Shown here piece after piece: positions 1-7,467 of a stretch of 11,215 nt of DNA. The translations under genes and the position numbers were made by a program. Source of the DNA: Anaerolineae bacterium. GTDB lineage: Bacteria; Chloroflexota; Anaerolineae; B4-G1; SLSP01. The notes below the pieces were generated by a model. It did not search any database, was not told the origin of the DNA, and saw only the letters and a list, made by a program, of their open reading frames with translations. The stretch's first letter is position 1. Each line of letters begins with the position of its first letter. The DNA is taken from NCBI GenBank assembly GCA_016934645.1, contig JAFGSL010000345.1:1-11215 (forward strand), in the 5' to 3' direction.

Positions 1-94
1 CGGGGCTGCGAGCATGAAATATGGGAAGTTGTATTTTTACGAATCCTTAGTAACCTTTTTATCATACACGATCACATAGCGGAGGAACAAGCAC

Positions 95-472
95 ATGACC
101 CAACAAAAAATCCTTGTCGTGGATGACGATCCAGACATCGTCCTGACGTACCGACTGGTCCTGGAAAGCGCGGGATACACCGTCGAAGAAGCCGCGAACG
201 GCGAAGAAGGTCTGGCAAAAATGCGAGAGAGCCGGCCAGATTTGGTCTTGATGGACGTGATGATGACGAATCCACTGGATGGCTACTACACCACGCAACA
301 AATCTCTGACGACCCCCAACTGCGTGCGATCCCCATCCTGATGATCTCATCCATCACCACGTCGCAGTACGCTTCTGCGTTCCCTACTGATCAATACCTG
401 GACATCCGTGAGTTCATTTCCAAACCGGTGGAACCAGAGGACTTGTTAAAGAAAATCAGACAACACGTGTGA
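95..472 (+). CDS. Single-domain response regulator (receiver domain only)
   Basis: This 125-residue protein is a stand-alone CheY-like receiver with no output domain, so it should signal by protein contact rather than by binding DNA. The acidic pocket is Asp10-Asp11-Asp12. The phosphoacceptor is Asp54, in LVLMDVMM. The switch Ser is Ser85, in ILMISS. The conserved Lys is Lys110, in the FISKPVEP motif. The loop after Asp54 is slightly longer than in classic CheY, and the segment before Lys110 (FPTDQYLDIREF) resembles receivers I recall being common in anaerobic Chloroflexota, sometimes near hydrogenase or kinase genes. The start is supported by a good Shine-Dalgarno GGAGGA at 81-86. No histidine kinase lies in the window, so its partner is either upstream of position 1 or unlinked. 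It converges on the GlmS-like gene with 12 nt between the stop codons. The fold assignment is secure; the pathway is unknown. Confidence 0.93.
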   Translation: MTQQKILVVDDDPDIVLTYRLVLESAGYTVEEAANGEEGLAKMRESRPDLVLMDVMMTNPLDGYYTTQQISDDPQLRAIPILMISSITTSQYASAFPTDQYLDIREFISKPVEPEDLLKKIRQHV

Positions 473-484
473 ACTCTCCCTAAG

Positions 485-2275
485 TTAGTCCACTGTCAAT
501 GTCTTGCTCAAATTCCTGGGGAAATCCGGATCGTAGCCCCGAGCCACGCTGACGCGATATGAGAGCATTTGCAACGGCAGCACGCCCAGCAAAGGCGACA
601 GTAGTGGTCCGGAGACCGGCAGTGGAATCAATTCATGCGCGTTGGCGCGCAGACGCGCATCCTCTTCGGCAACGACGACGGTGTAGCCGCCGCGCACCGT
701 CGTCTCGTTGATCCCGCTGATCATCACCGGCACATCTTCCGGCCCGCAGACAAAGATCACCGGATAGCCCTCTTGGACGGCGGATAGTGGCCCGTGCTTG
801 AACTCCGTCGAGAGCATCCCTTCGCAGTGCGCGTAGGTTACTTCTTTGAGCTTGAGCGCGCCTTCGAGTGCGATGGGATACGTCGCGCCATAGCCCAGAC
901 AATACAAGTCGTTTGCGTCTTTTATGCGCGCCTCTATGGCAGTTACGGCGGCTTCCGTCTGTGCCACCGTCGTATCAATGAGGCCCGGTAAGTCGTGCAA
1001 TAACGCCGTGCTGTAATTGCCCATCCGCAGCGCCAGGTGTAGGAAGGCAACGACCTGATTCACGAAGGTCTTGGTTGCCGGCACGCTGATCTCGTAACCA
1101 CATGCTAGGGGCAGGTAGCGCTCGCTTTCTTTCATCAGCGTGGACCCCAGAACGTTGACCAAGCCCAACACGCCCATACCGCGCAGGCGTGCGGCTTCCA
1201 AGGCATTGAGCACATCCTTGGTCTCGCCACTCTGGCTGACGAACACCCCCACATCCTCCGGTCCAACTGTGAGCGCATACTGTGGGACAAACTGCGGGGC
1301 TAGCACCGGGATCGCCGCGCACCCAGCCAATTGCGCCAAGTACACCGCACCAAGCACGCAGGCGTGATAGCTCGTTCCACAACCGATGAGATAGAGATGC
1401 CGTGCCTGCGCCATCCGCGCCACCAATGGCGCGACATGCCGCGAGGCATTCAGAAGGTGAATGAGTTCTCCGGCGACCTGCGACTGCTCATGGATTTCCT
1501 TGAGCATGAAGTGAGGATATCCGCCCTTGACGGCAGCGTCCATGCTCTCGGTGACAACCTCAGCCTCACGAGCGATGAGGCTGCCATCATCCACCCGGTA
1601 AAGCTGCACGGCGTCGGCGCTGAGGACGACAATCTCGCCGTCGTTGAGATGCAGGATACGTCGCGTGAGCGGTAAAATCGACGGCAGATCCGAGGAAATG
1701 CAGGTGAAGTCCGCCCCAAGGCCAGCCACCAGTCCCGATCCCTTCTTGAAAGCGTAGAGCTGCGTCTCACCAACACGTCCGATAACAAATGAGTAGTCGC
1801 CTTCGAGATCGTCATAAGCGTGGCGGATCGCGTCCAGCATCGATTCGCCCCGGTCCACGTAACGCTCCATGGCGTGGACGCACGACTCGCCGTCGTTGGT
1901 CGAGCGCACCGTCATCCCCTCAGCCAGGAACGCCGCGCGTAGCTCCACATTATTGACAACATTGCCGTTATGCGCGCCCACCAGATCACCGTCGGAGTCG
2001 AAGTGGGGCTGCGCGTTCACCGGCGACGGCGCGCCGAAGGTGGCCCAGCGTAGTTGCGTGATCCCGCGCGTGCCGGTCATCTCAACAAAGTTGAGCCGTT
2101 CCGCCACCGGCCCTACCTTGCCGACGTCCTTGCGTAAATCCACCATCCCGTTATTGTGGAAGGTGGCACAGCCTACCGAATCGTAGCCGCGATACGCCAA
2201 TCGTTGTGCTGCTTCAATCAGAATCGGGCCAAGCTTCTGTTCTTTCTTAGTCACAATACCAAAGATTCCGCACAT
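485..2275 (-). CDS. glmS: GlmS-like glutamine--fructose-6-phosphate aminotransferase (isomerizing)
   Basis: The 596-residue protein is close to the usual GlmS length of about 600 and should make glucosamine-6-phosphate for amino-sugar and peptidoglycan synthesis in the cytoplasm. Residues 1 to about 240 form the class II glutamine amidotransferase domain with nucleophile Cys2, YRGYDS at 28-33, Arg76-Trp77, oxyanion Asn103-Gly104 and Asp128. Two SIS domains follow: CGTSYHA at 299-305 and SQSGET at 347-352 in the first, and EGALKLKE at 471-478 with KHGPL at 493-497 in the second. The C-terminal tail PRNLSKTLTVD keeps the Lys (591) that binds the sugar. Odd points are that the usual RWATHG reads RWATFG and the usual NAHPH reads NAQPH. 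The start has a Shine-Dalgarno AGAGGA about 6 nt upstream. It is probably the last gene of the - strand cluster, 12 nt after psuG, which leaves no room for a glmS ribozyme. A related sugar isomerase or deaminase with another substrate is possible. Confidence 0.88.
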   Translation of the reverse strand: MCGIFGIVTKKEQKLGPILIEAAQRLAYRGYDSVGCATFHNNGMVDLRKDVGKVGPVAERLNFVEMTGTRGITQLRWATFGAPSPVNAQPHFDSDGDLVGAHNGNVVNNVELRAAFLAEGMTVRSTNDGESCVHAMERYVDRGESMLDAIRHAYDDLEGDYSFVIGRVGETQLYAFKKGSGLVAGLGADFTCISSDLPSILPLTRRILHLNDGEIVVLSADAVQLYRVDDGSLIAREAEVVTESMDAAVKGGYPHFMLKEIHEQSQVAGELIHLLNASRHVAPLVARMAQARHLYLIGCGTSYHACVLGAVYLAQLAGCAAIPVLAPQFVPQYALTVGPEDVGVFVSQSGETKDVLNALEAARLRGMGVLGLVNVLGSTLMKESERYLPLACGYEISVPATKTFVNQVVAFLHLALRMGNYSTALLHDLPGLIDTTVAQTEAAVTAIEARIKDANDLYCLGYGATYPIALEGALKLKEVTYAHCEGMLSTEFKHGPLSAVQEGYPVIFVCGPEDVPVMISGINETTVRGGYTVVVAEEDARLRANAHELIPLPVSGPLLSPLLGVLPLQMLSYRVSVARGYDPDFPRNLSKTLTVD

Positions 2276-2287
2276 AGTTCCTCTTTA

Positions 2288-3190
2288 TCAAAGATCGCGC
2301 GCAATCTGAGCGGCGACACGGGCGTTGTTGACCAGCAGACTTTCATTGGCATGTTTCGTCCGCATCGTACTGAGCGCGACCATGCGCGCGAGGATAAAGG
2401 GGGTAATGGCCTTGCCGGTGATGCCTTGTGCATCGGCCTCAGCGACAGCCTGAGCGATGAGGGGTTCAATCTCGGCAGCGGGAACTTCGTCGGCAGTAGG
2501 AATGGGCACTGCGACCAGCAGCCCTTGCGTCAAACGCAGCGCACGCTGTGCCTGGAAGACATCCGACACCTGTGCCGCACTATCGACACGCTGATCCACC
2601 GCCAGGCCAGAAGTACGGCTATAGAACGCAGGAAATTCGCCGGTTTGCCAGCCGAGGACCGGCACGCCCCACGTTTCGAGGTATTCCAGCGTGCGCGGCA
2701 GGTCGAGGATGGACTTCGCACCTGCGCACACGACAATCAACGGCGTAGAGGCCAATACAGGCAAGTCGGCGGAAACGTCCTCGGGATGTCCACGGTGTAC
2801 GCCACCGATGCCCCCCGTCGCGAAAACGCGAATCCCGGCACGGTGTGCCAGCAACGCCGTCGCCGCGACCGTGGCACCACCGTGAACGCCACGAACGCCA
2901 GTCAACGGCAGGTCACGCACACTCACCTTGACCGCTGTCTCATCCTTCGCCAGCGCCGCCACCTGCGCATCGCTCAATCCCACGCACGGCGTGCCGCGCC
3001 ATATCCCGACGACAGCAGGAATGGCGCCATCCGCCCGGACCGCCTCCGCCATCCGCCGGGTGATGTCGAGGTTCGCAGGATAGGCGAACCCGTGCGTGAT
3101 CAAAGCAGATTCCAGGGCTACCACCGGTTGCCCGGCGTCGATTACCTGTTGAATCTCCAGTGCAATATCAAAATCAACCATCATTTCCAT
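2288..3190 (-). CDS. psuG: Pseudouridine-5'-phosphate glycosidase
   Basis: This 300-residue protein matches the PsuG / indigoidine synthase A family (about 300-312 residues). That family reversibly splits the C-C glycosidic bond of pseudouridine 5'-phosphate into uracil and ribose 5-phosphate. Visible family motifs are ALESALITHG with the general-acid Glu27, KVSVRDLP with the Schiff-base Lys88, GGATVAAT at 104-111, FATGGIGGVHRG with His132, EDVSAD with the metal-binding Asp138, VCAGAKS with Lys159, FPAFYSRTSG at 186-195, and the C-terminal VNNARVAA with Asn289. All key residues expected from the E. coli enzyme appear present. The start codon directly follows the stop of the M20 gene; two further in-frame ATGs (3184 and 3181) are alternatives, and none has a strong Shine-Dalgarno. 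The usual partner, a pseudouridine kinase, is not in the window. The family assignment is firm; the reason for its position between a hydrolase and a GlmS-like gene is unknown. Confidence 0.93.
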   Translation of the reverse strand: MEMMVDFDIALEIQQVIDAGQPVVALESALITHGFAYPANLDITRRMAEAVRADGAIPAVVGIWRGTPCVGLSDAQVAALAKDETAVKVSVRDLPLTGVRGVHGGATVAATALLAHRAGIRVFATGGIGGVHRGHPEDVSADLPVLASTPLIVVCAGAKSILDLPRTLEYLETWGVPVLGWQTGEFPAFYSRTSGLAVDQRVDSAAQVSDVFQAQRALRLTQGLLVAVPIPTADEVPAAEIEPLIAQAVAEADAQGITGKAITPFILARMVALSTMRTKHANESLLVNNARVAAQIARDL

Positions 3191-4381
3191 CTATTTCTTG
3201 CCAAGTAATTGCATCGCTAACGCCGCATAGGTTTGCGCCGCGCCGTAAACCTGCTCGACTTCGATGTGCTCGTTGACCGTATGGGCGAGTGAGGGATTGC
3301 CAGGGCCGAAGCCCACGGTGGGTACCTGCGCCACGGCTGCGGTGTACGCGCCTTCCGTCGCAAAATGCCAGCGCGTCAATCCCGGATGCAACCCCGTCGT
3401 CTGTGCTGCCTTGAGCATGGCCTTTACCAGGGGATGGCGCTCCTCCAGAGCCCACGGCAGCGATGTCCGCTGCACGCGATAGGTTTTGCCAGTATGCGTC
3501 GTCACATCTTCTTCGATCACCTTCACTTCGGCGTCAGCGCCTTCGAGGTTGATAATGCGTTGCACCTCAAGCAAAGCCATCGCCTCCGTCTCACCAACGG
3601 TCAGACGACGATCCAACGTCATTTCGCAGTGGTCGGGAATAGCGTTGCGACTCGCGCCGCGTGAACGAATCTCCGTGACGGCCAGAATGCCCGGCCCGAG
3701 GAAGGCATCGTCCATCAACTGCCCGGAGAGGATCTCCAAATTGAAAATCAGATGGGCAGCCGTGTAGATTGCGTTGCGTCCTAATTCCGGGGCAGAAGAG
3801 TGTGCCGAGCGGCCTTTAATACTCAACGTCATCTCCACGTGCCCGCGCTGTCCGCGTATGACCTGGAGGTTCGATGGCTCGGCGATCACCACCCAATCCG
3901 GGTGAAGATGATCCTCCTCAAACAAGATCCGTGTGCACGTACCTTCGGCGGGCTCTTCCAGGCCGACGCACGCTACGAATACCGGTCCCTCCAGCGAGAC
4001 GCCACGTTTTTTCAGTAACGCGGCGGCATGTACGGTCGCCGCCAGACCGCTCTTCATATCACACGCGCCTAGTCCATAGAGCCGATCCTCGTGGACCTCC
4101 GCACCCAACGGATCAACGCGCCATGCCGCAGGATCGGCCACTTCGACCGTGTCCATATGACTATTGAACATCAGTGCGGGACCTTCTTGCGGCCCAATAC
4201 GGCCCACAACGTTTCCCGCGCCGTCCATCCACACATCGTCATAACCAAGACTGCGCATTTCGGCCATAATCAGCGCGGCTACTGCACTCTCGTCACCAGG
4301 AAAACTAGGGGTACGTACCAGCGCACTGACAAAATCGAGTAAGGCCTGCCGCTCTTCAGCAGTGAGTTCCCATAAATGCAT
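3191..4381 (-). CDS. M20 family zinc metallohydrolase (YgeY / ArgE / DapE-like)
   Basis: This 396-residue cytoplasmic enzyme belongs to the M20 di-zinc amidohydrolases, which cleave amide bonds of N-acylated amino acids or small peptides. The metal-site motifs are in order: FNSHMDTV with His75 and Asp77, GACDMKSG with Asp108 bridging, GLEEPAEG with catalytic Glu142 and metal ligand Glu143, AEPSNL with Glu168, and the C-terminal AHTVNE with His367. The dimerisation lid lies near GRSAHSS at 190-196. The segments VIRGQRGHVEM, DRRLTVGET and PTVGFGPGNP resemble the YgeY subgroup annotated as selenium-metabolism-linked hydrolases; that link is recalled, and nothing selenium-specific is visible here. 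A near-consensus Shine-Dalgarno GGAGGTAA sits about 7 nt before the start, the best in the - strand cluster, so translation here may be strong. It abuts psuG directly and follows the sugar transferase by 41 nt. The exact substrate cannot be told from sequence. Confidence 0.88.
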   Translation of the reverse strand: MHLWELTAEERQALLDFVSALVRTPSFPGDESAVAALIMAEMRSLGYDDVWMDGAGNVVGRIGPQEGPALMFNSHMDTVEVADPAAWRVDPLGAEVHEDRLYGLGACDMKSGLAATVHAAALLKKRGVSLEGPVFVACVGLEEPAEGTCTRILFEEDHLHPDWVVIAEPSNLQVIRGQRGHVEMTLSIKGRSAHSSAPELGRNAIYTAAHLIFNLEILSGQLMDDAFLGPGILAVTEIRSRGASRNAIPDHCEMTLDRRLTVGETEAMALLEVQRIINLEGADAEVKVIEEDVTTHTGKTYRVQRTSLPWALEERHPLVKAMLKAAQTTGLHPGLTRWHFATEGAYTAAVAQVPTVGFGPGNPSLAHTVNEHIEVEQVYGAAQTYAALAMQLLGKK

Positions 4382-4422
4382 TCTCTATTACCTCCAAGAG
4401 CCATTACAAAGTGGATAAATCG

Positions 4423-5844
4423 TTAATACGCACCGTCGCCCATGAATATTTTGGGGATGGTGCGCAGTATGATGGCGAGATCAAGCCACGGCGACCAGTG
4501 CTCAATATAATACAAATCGAGCAACACCATTTCGTCAAAGGTCAATTCGCTCCGTCCGCTGACCTGCCACATGCCGGTCAAGCCGGGCGGCACGGCCAAG
4601 CGTTTGAGATGCCAGGGTTGGTATTGTTCCACTTCGGCAGGGATCGGTGGGCGCGGACCGACCAAGCTCATGTCGCCCTTCAGGACATTGATGAACTGCG
4701 GCAATTCGTCCATGCTAAAGCGGCGCAAGAGACGCCCCATCCGCGTCATGCGCGGATCATCGCGCATTTTGAACGTGATGTCGTTATATTCGACAACTTC
4801 CTTCAGGCTCTCCAACTCTTCTTCAGCCCCCACGCGCATTGAGCGGAATTTGTAAATTGTAAAATGTTTATGGTTTTTGCCTACGCGTTCTTGCATAAAC
4901 AGTGCCGGCCCCGGCGAATCGCGTTTGATCGCCAGAGCGATGAGCCCGAAGAGCGGCCAGCCGAACAGCAGCGCAAGGCTCGCTCCCACGATGTCCATCG
5001 CGCGTTTGATGATCAATGCCGCCTTGCTAAAAGCGATTTCTTGAACTTCGATGAGCGGCACACCGCCTAGGTCACTCACTTCGACACGACTGAGGCTCAT
5101 CTGGAACAGATCGGGCACCAACCGTGCGGAAACCTGCCGTCTCTCACACTCCCGAAGAATACTCAGAATACGTCGCTGATAAGTCCAGGGCAAAGTGATA
5201 ATGACCTCTTCCACATTTTCGTCGTCAATGATCTTGGGAAGTTTATCAAGGTCCCCGAGCCCCTTAATGCGGCCCAATCCACCCTCGCCTTTGTCCGGGT
5301 TGTCGTCCACGTAGCCAACAATATGATAGCCCAAATCCGGACGCGCCACCAGGGTACGCATCACCCGGCGGCCCACTTCACCGGCACCAACGATGACGAT
5401 GCGCCGGACCCCAATGCCCTTGCGTCGCCGGTGCGCTTCTGTTACCAACGCCAAGGCCCGGCCAAGGGAGATCAATGCAACCATAAAGAGGCCAGCTTCC
5501 AGAAGCAGCAGTCGCGAATAAACTAGGGGCCGAAATGCAAACGCCAAAGCCAGGGCCAGGACGAGCGTGGTGGCTACCGCCGTTATGATTCGGAAGAGCT
5601 GATCCATCCAGATCCGCCCACGCCACGGGGCGTAAGCTTTCTCAAACCACAACACCAAGGGAATGGTGATCGTAAATAAAGCGCAGAAGGGCACATAGGC
5701 AGAAAACGGTGCGTCGAAGACGACGTCCAAAAACCACTGCAACCGGTAGCGAAAAAGATAAGCCAGCCCCATTGCCGCATTGATCATGACGATATCCATC
5801 GCCACAACCCATAGCGGCGCTACGTTGCGATGTTTTCCGTTCAT
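4423..5844 (-). CDS. Polyprenyl-phosphate sugar-1-phosphate transferase (WbaP/exopolysaccharide type)
   Basis: This 473-residue membrane protein should transfer a sugar-1-phosphate from a nucleotide sugar to undecaprenyl phosphate, the first step in building a surface polysaccharide repeat unit. The N-terminal half has four hydrophobic segments at about 10-31, 50-68, 86-105 and 110-134. A Rossmann-like domain follows with IVIVGAGEVGRR at 149-160 (CoA-binding-like). The C-terminal catalytic domain starts at the membrane re-entrant helix (about 276-305), continues through QERVGKNHKHFTIYKFRSM and the Asp379-Glu380 dyad in MDELPQFINVLKGD, then SLVGPRPP and PGLTGMWQVSGRS. The reading frame is open 23 codons further upstream to 5913, but I prefer the Met at 5844 because family similarity begins there, an AGAAAGGGAT Shine-Dalgarno-like stretch precedes it, and the longer form would lie inside the glycosyltransferase gene. 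The start sits just 2 nt past the preceding stop, suggesting coupled translation. Sugar specificity is unknown. Confidence 0.93.
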   Translation of the reverse strand: MNGKHRNVAPLWVVAMDIVMINAAMGLAYLFRYRLQWFLDVVFDAPFSAYVPFCALFTITIPLVLWFEKAYAPWRGRIWMDQLFRIITAVATTLVLALALAFAFRPLVYSRLLLLEAGLFMVALISLGRALALVTEAHRRRKGIGVRRIVIVGAGEVGRRVMRTLVARPDLGYHIVGYVDDNPDKGEGGLGRIKGLGDLDKLPKIIDDENVEEVIITLPWTYQRRILSILRECERRQVSARLVPDLFQMSLSRVEVSDLGGVPLIEVQEIAFSKAALIIKRAMDIVGASLALLFGWPLFGLIALAIKRDSPGPALFMQERVGKNHKHFTIYKFRSMRVGAEEELESLKEVVEYNDITFKMRDDPRMTRMGRLLRRFSMDELPQFINVLKGDMSLVGPRPPIPAEVEQYQPWHLKRLAVPPGLTGMWQVSGRSELTFDEMVLLDLYYIEHWSPWLDLAIILRTIPKIFMGDGAY

Positions 5845-5846
5845 GC

Positions 5847-7067
5847 TTATCCCTTTCTCGCCTCTAAAACCTGGCGGTACAGCGCCTCGGTCTGGCGTGC
5901 TGTCTCTGCCCACGAGAAACGCGCCGCGTGAGCCAATCCGCGCTGGCGCAGTTCCGCACGCAACGGCGCATCTACCAACAGGCGGTGCAATCCGTCGGCA
6001 ATTGCCGCTTCGGTACTTTCCGCTCCTGCAGTCGCTGCGCCGGCATCCGGCGCAGCGGCACTCGGCGTCTGATCGCCGGGATCGATCAACAAAACACCAT
6101 CGCCTCCGGCCTCAGGCAACGAAGTCGTTGCCATCGTCAACGTTGGGGTGCCACAGGCCAGCGCCTCCGCCACTGGAAAACCAAAGCCCTCGTAGTGCGA
6201 AATGTAGGCAAAAGCCTCCGCTGCATTATACCATAGCGCCTGCGTCTCAGTCGGCACGAAACCTGGGAAGTGAACGCGTTCACCAAGGCCCAGACGTTCG
6301 ACTTCCGCGAAGATATCCTCGTATAGCCAACCTCGTCCGCCAACCAGCACGAGATGGACATCGGGGTCACGTAGCAGAGCAAAGGCGCGCACGAGTTGCT
6401 TGAGGTTCTTGCGCGGCTCCAGTGTGCCTAGATAGAGCACAAACCGGTCGGGCAACTGCATTCCCCGGCGGAACGCGACCACTTCTGCAGGTGGCAGTGG
6501 GTGAAAGCGCGGATCGATGCCGTGGTAGATGGTATGGATGCGCGCCGCCGGCACGCGCAGAAGGTGCTGTATCTCCGTGGCTGTGAAACGCGAAACCGCG
6601 ATCACTGCAGCGGCGCGACGGCAAGCAACGCCAGTCAACGTCCGCAGATACAGTCGATTACCTCGGCGAAAGAACTCCGGGTGGCGCAAAAAACTTAAAT
6701 CGTGGACGGTGATGACCTGAGGACAGGAGGACAACAGCGGGCCAACAAAAGCCGGCGCGTGGAGTAACTCGGCACCCAACCGGCGCAACAACACCGGGAG
6801 AACACCCTGCTCCCACAGGATGCGCTTTACCGGATGGGCGGTGGAAACGCGAGAAAAACGCACCGGCAGGTCGAAGTCGGCGGGCGACAGACGTTGATCG
6901 CCCAGAAGCACCTGATACCGCAAGTTGCTTTCCACGGCGGCCAGACCGCGCAACAGATTCGTCACATAGACGGCAATGCCGGCGCTACGATACGAGTCTC
7001 CGGCGGAAAGCAAATGCGCATTGAAAGCGACCAAGCGTTGACGGGCTGCATCCATAAGCTGTTTCAT
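5847..7067 (-). CDS. Glycosyltransferase family 4 (GT-B fold)
   Basis: This protein of about 406 residues is a GT4-type retaining glycosyltransferase that probably adds a sugar during surface glycan synthesis at the cytoplasmic membrane face. The N-terminal domain has FNAHLLSAGDSYRSAGI at 15-31, whose Gly-rich loop is typical of the acceptor lobe, and VHDLSFLRHPEFF at 121-133. The donor-binding lobe has IAVSRFTA, LYLGTLEPRKNL at 211-222, LVGGRGW and the EX7E motif from Glu293 to Glu301 in EGFGFPVAE, followed by ALACGTP. An Ala-rich segment at about 334-352 looks like an insertion near the C-terminal helices. The first ATG (7067) overlaps a possible -10 box and has no Shine-Dalgarno; the in-frame ATG at 7055 may be the true start. 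It is the first gene of the - strand cluster and ends 2 nt before the sugar transferase start. Donor and acceptor are not predictable. Confidence 0.92.
   Translation of the reverse strand: MKQLMDAARQRLVAFNAHLLSAGDSYRSAGIAVYVTNLLRGLAAVESNLRYQVLLGDQRLSPADFDLPVRFSRVSTAHPVKRILWEQGVLPVLLRRLGAELLHAPAFVGPLLSSCPQVITVHDLSFLRHPEFFRRGNRLYLRTLTGVACRRAAAVIAVSRFTATEIQHLLRVPAARIHTIYHGIDPRFHPLPPAEVVAFRRGMQLPDRFVLYLGTLEPRKNLKQLVRAFALLRDPDVHLVLVGGRGWLYEDIFAEVERLGLGERVHFPGFVPTETQALWYNAAEAFAYISHYEGFGFPVAEALACGTPTLTMATTSLPEAGGDGVLLIDPGDQTPSAAAPDAGAATAGAESTEAAIADGLHRLLVDAPLRAELRQRGLAHAARFSWAETARQTEALYRQVLEARKG
6034..6056. repeat. Perfect 10-bp inverted repeat with 3-nt loop inside the GT4 gene
   Basis: The arm GCTGCGCCGG at 6034-6043 is followed by CAT and then its exact reverse complement at 6047-6056. 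It lies within the Ala-rich insertion of the glycosyltransferase (residues about 338-345, AAPDAGAA) and could form a strong GC hairpin in RNA or single-stranded DNA. No U-run follows on either strand, so it is not a standard terminator. Confidence 0.75.
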
Positions 7068-7093
7068 TATAATCTGGTTTGAAAGAATGACAA
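7066..7093 (-). promoter_or_regulatory. Candidate sigma70-type promoter for the glycan cluster
   Basis: Read on the - strand, TTGTCA (7093 to 7088) is followed after 16 nt by a perfect TATAAT (7071 to 7066). The -10 box overlaps the first ATG of the glycosyltransferase, so a transcript from it would begin near 7057-7060, just upstream of the second in-frame ATG at 7055. It was matched by eye against the consensus. The second ATG and the lack of any Shine-Dalgarno fit a leaderless or very short leader. Confidence 0.5.
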
Positions 7094-7103
7094 TAGGACA
7101 GTA

Positions 7104-7122
7104 GTCTGTGCATTTGCCAGAC
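7104..7122. promoter_or_regulatory. Possible operator: inverted repeat between the divergent promoters
   Basis: GTCTG at 7104-7108 and CAGAC at 7118-7122 form a 5-bp dyad with a 9-nt spacer. It overlaps the candidate -35 box of the + strand promoter and lies about 10 bp from that of the - strand promoter. A regulator bound here could affect both clusters, but a dyad this short can arise by chance. Confidence 0.25.
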
Positions 7123-7141
7123 AGGATGAGTTTGATAGAAT
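7114..7141 (+). promoter_or_regulatory. Candidate sigma70-type promoter for the + strand cluster
   Basis: TTGCCA at 7114-7119 is separated by 16 nt from TAGAAT at 7136-7141, a one-mismatch match to each consensus box. Transcription would start near 7148, giving a short leader that carries the strong Shine-Dalgarno AGGAGG at 7151-7156 before the acylphosphatase ATG at 7162. Confidence 0.5.
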
Positions 7142-7161
7142 AGAGGGAGTAGGAGGAACGT

Positions 7162-7455
7162 ATGACGGATGTCAGTCATTCCATAACAGCCGTACACATC
7201 ATTGTCCATGGATACGTGCAGGGCGTTGGCTTTCGCAGTTTCGTCCAAATGCAGGCGCTACCCCTGGAAATCTCAGGTTGGGTGCGCAACTGCGCCGACG
7301 GCACTGTCGAAATTTGGGCCGAAGGATCGCGCAACAAACTGGAACGCCTGGCCCAACAGGTACAAAAAGGGCCGCGTCACGGGTCGGTCGACCGCCTGGA
7401 CATCGATTGGCAACAGCCTAAAAACCTTCTTCACGGCTTCCACATCCGCTGGTGA
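7162..7455 (+). CDS. acyP: Acylphosphatase
   Basis: This 97-residue cytoplasmic protein is a full-length acylphosphatase, a small enzyme that hydrolyses carboxyl-phosphate bonds such as those in acetyl phosphate or 1,3-bisphosphoglycerate. The first signature is VHGYVQGVGFR at 15-25, with the phosphate-binding loop and catalytic Arg25. The second is GWVRNCADGTVEIWAEG at 39-55, with catalytic Asn43. The later GSVDRLDIDW and the final FHIRW fit the last strands of the ferredoxin-like fold. The start is fixed by AGGAGG about 5 nt upstream. It is the first gene of the + strand cluster, followed after 12 nt by the FecR-like gene. HypF proteins carry a similar domain, but this one stands alone with no zinc-finger or YrdC-like extension, so it is best read as a plain acylphosphatase. 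Confidence 0.95.
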   Translation: MTDVSHSITAVHIIVHGYVQGVGFRSFVQMQALPLEISGWVRNCADGTVEIWAEGSRNKLERLAQQVQKGPRHGSVDRLDIDWQQPKNLLHGFHIRW

Positions 7456-7467
7456 AAACCCTCGTCC

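Noticed and set aside
34..55. Partial second copy of the end repeat near the left edge (TACGAA and TAGTAACC)
   Set aside because: Only 6-8 nt match and the paired structure is absent, so chance similarity is more likely.
473..484. Four intergenic gaps of exactly 12 nt (after 472, 2275, 7455 and 8742)
   Set aside because: The spacer sequences share no motif and one of them is a convergent junction, so equal length looks coincidental.
2276..2290. glmS ribozyme or riboswitch upstream of the GlmS-like gene
   Set aside because: Only 12 nt separate it from the psuG stop, far too little for the ribozyme.
2156..3208. Long open frame on + (350 codons) across psuG and the start of glmS
   Set aside because: It is antisense to two well-recognised genes, its translation is rich in Arg/His with no recognisable domain, and it has no ribosome binding site.
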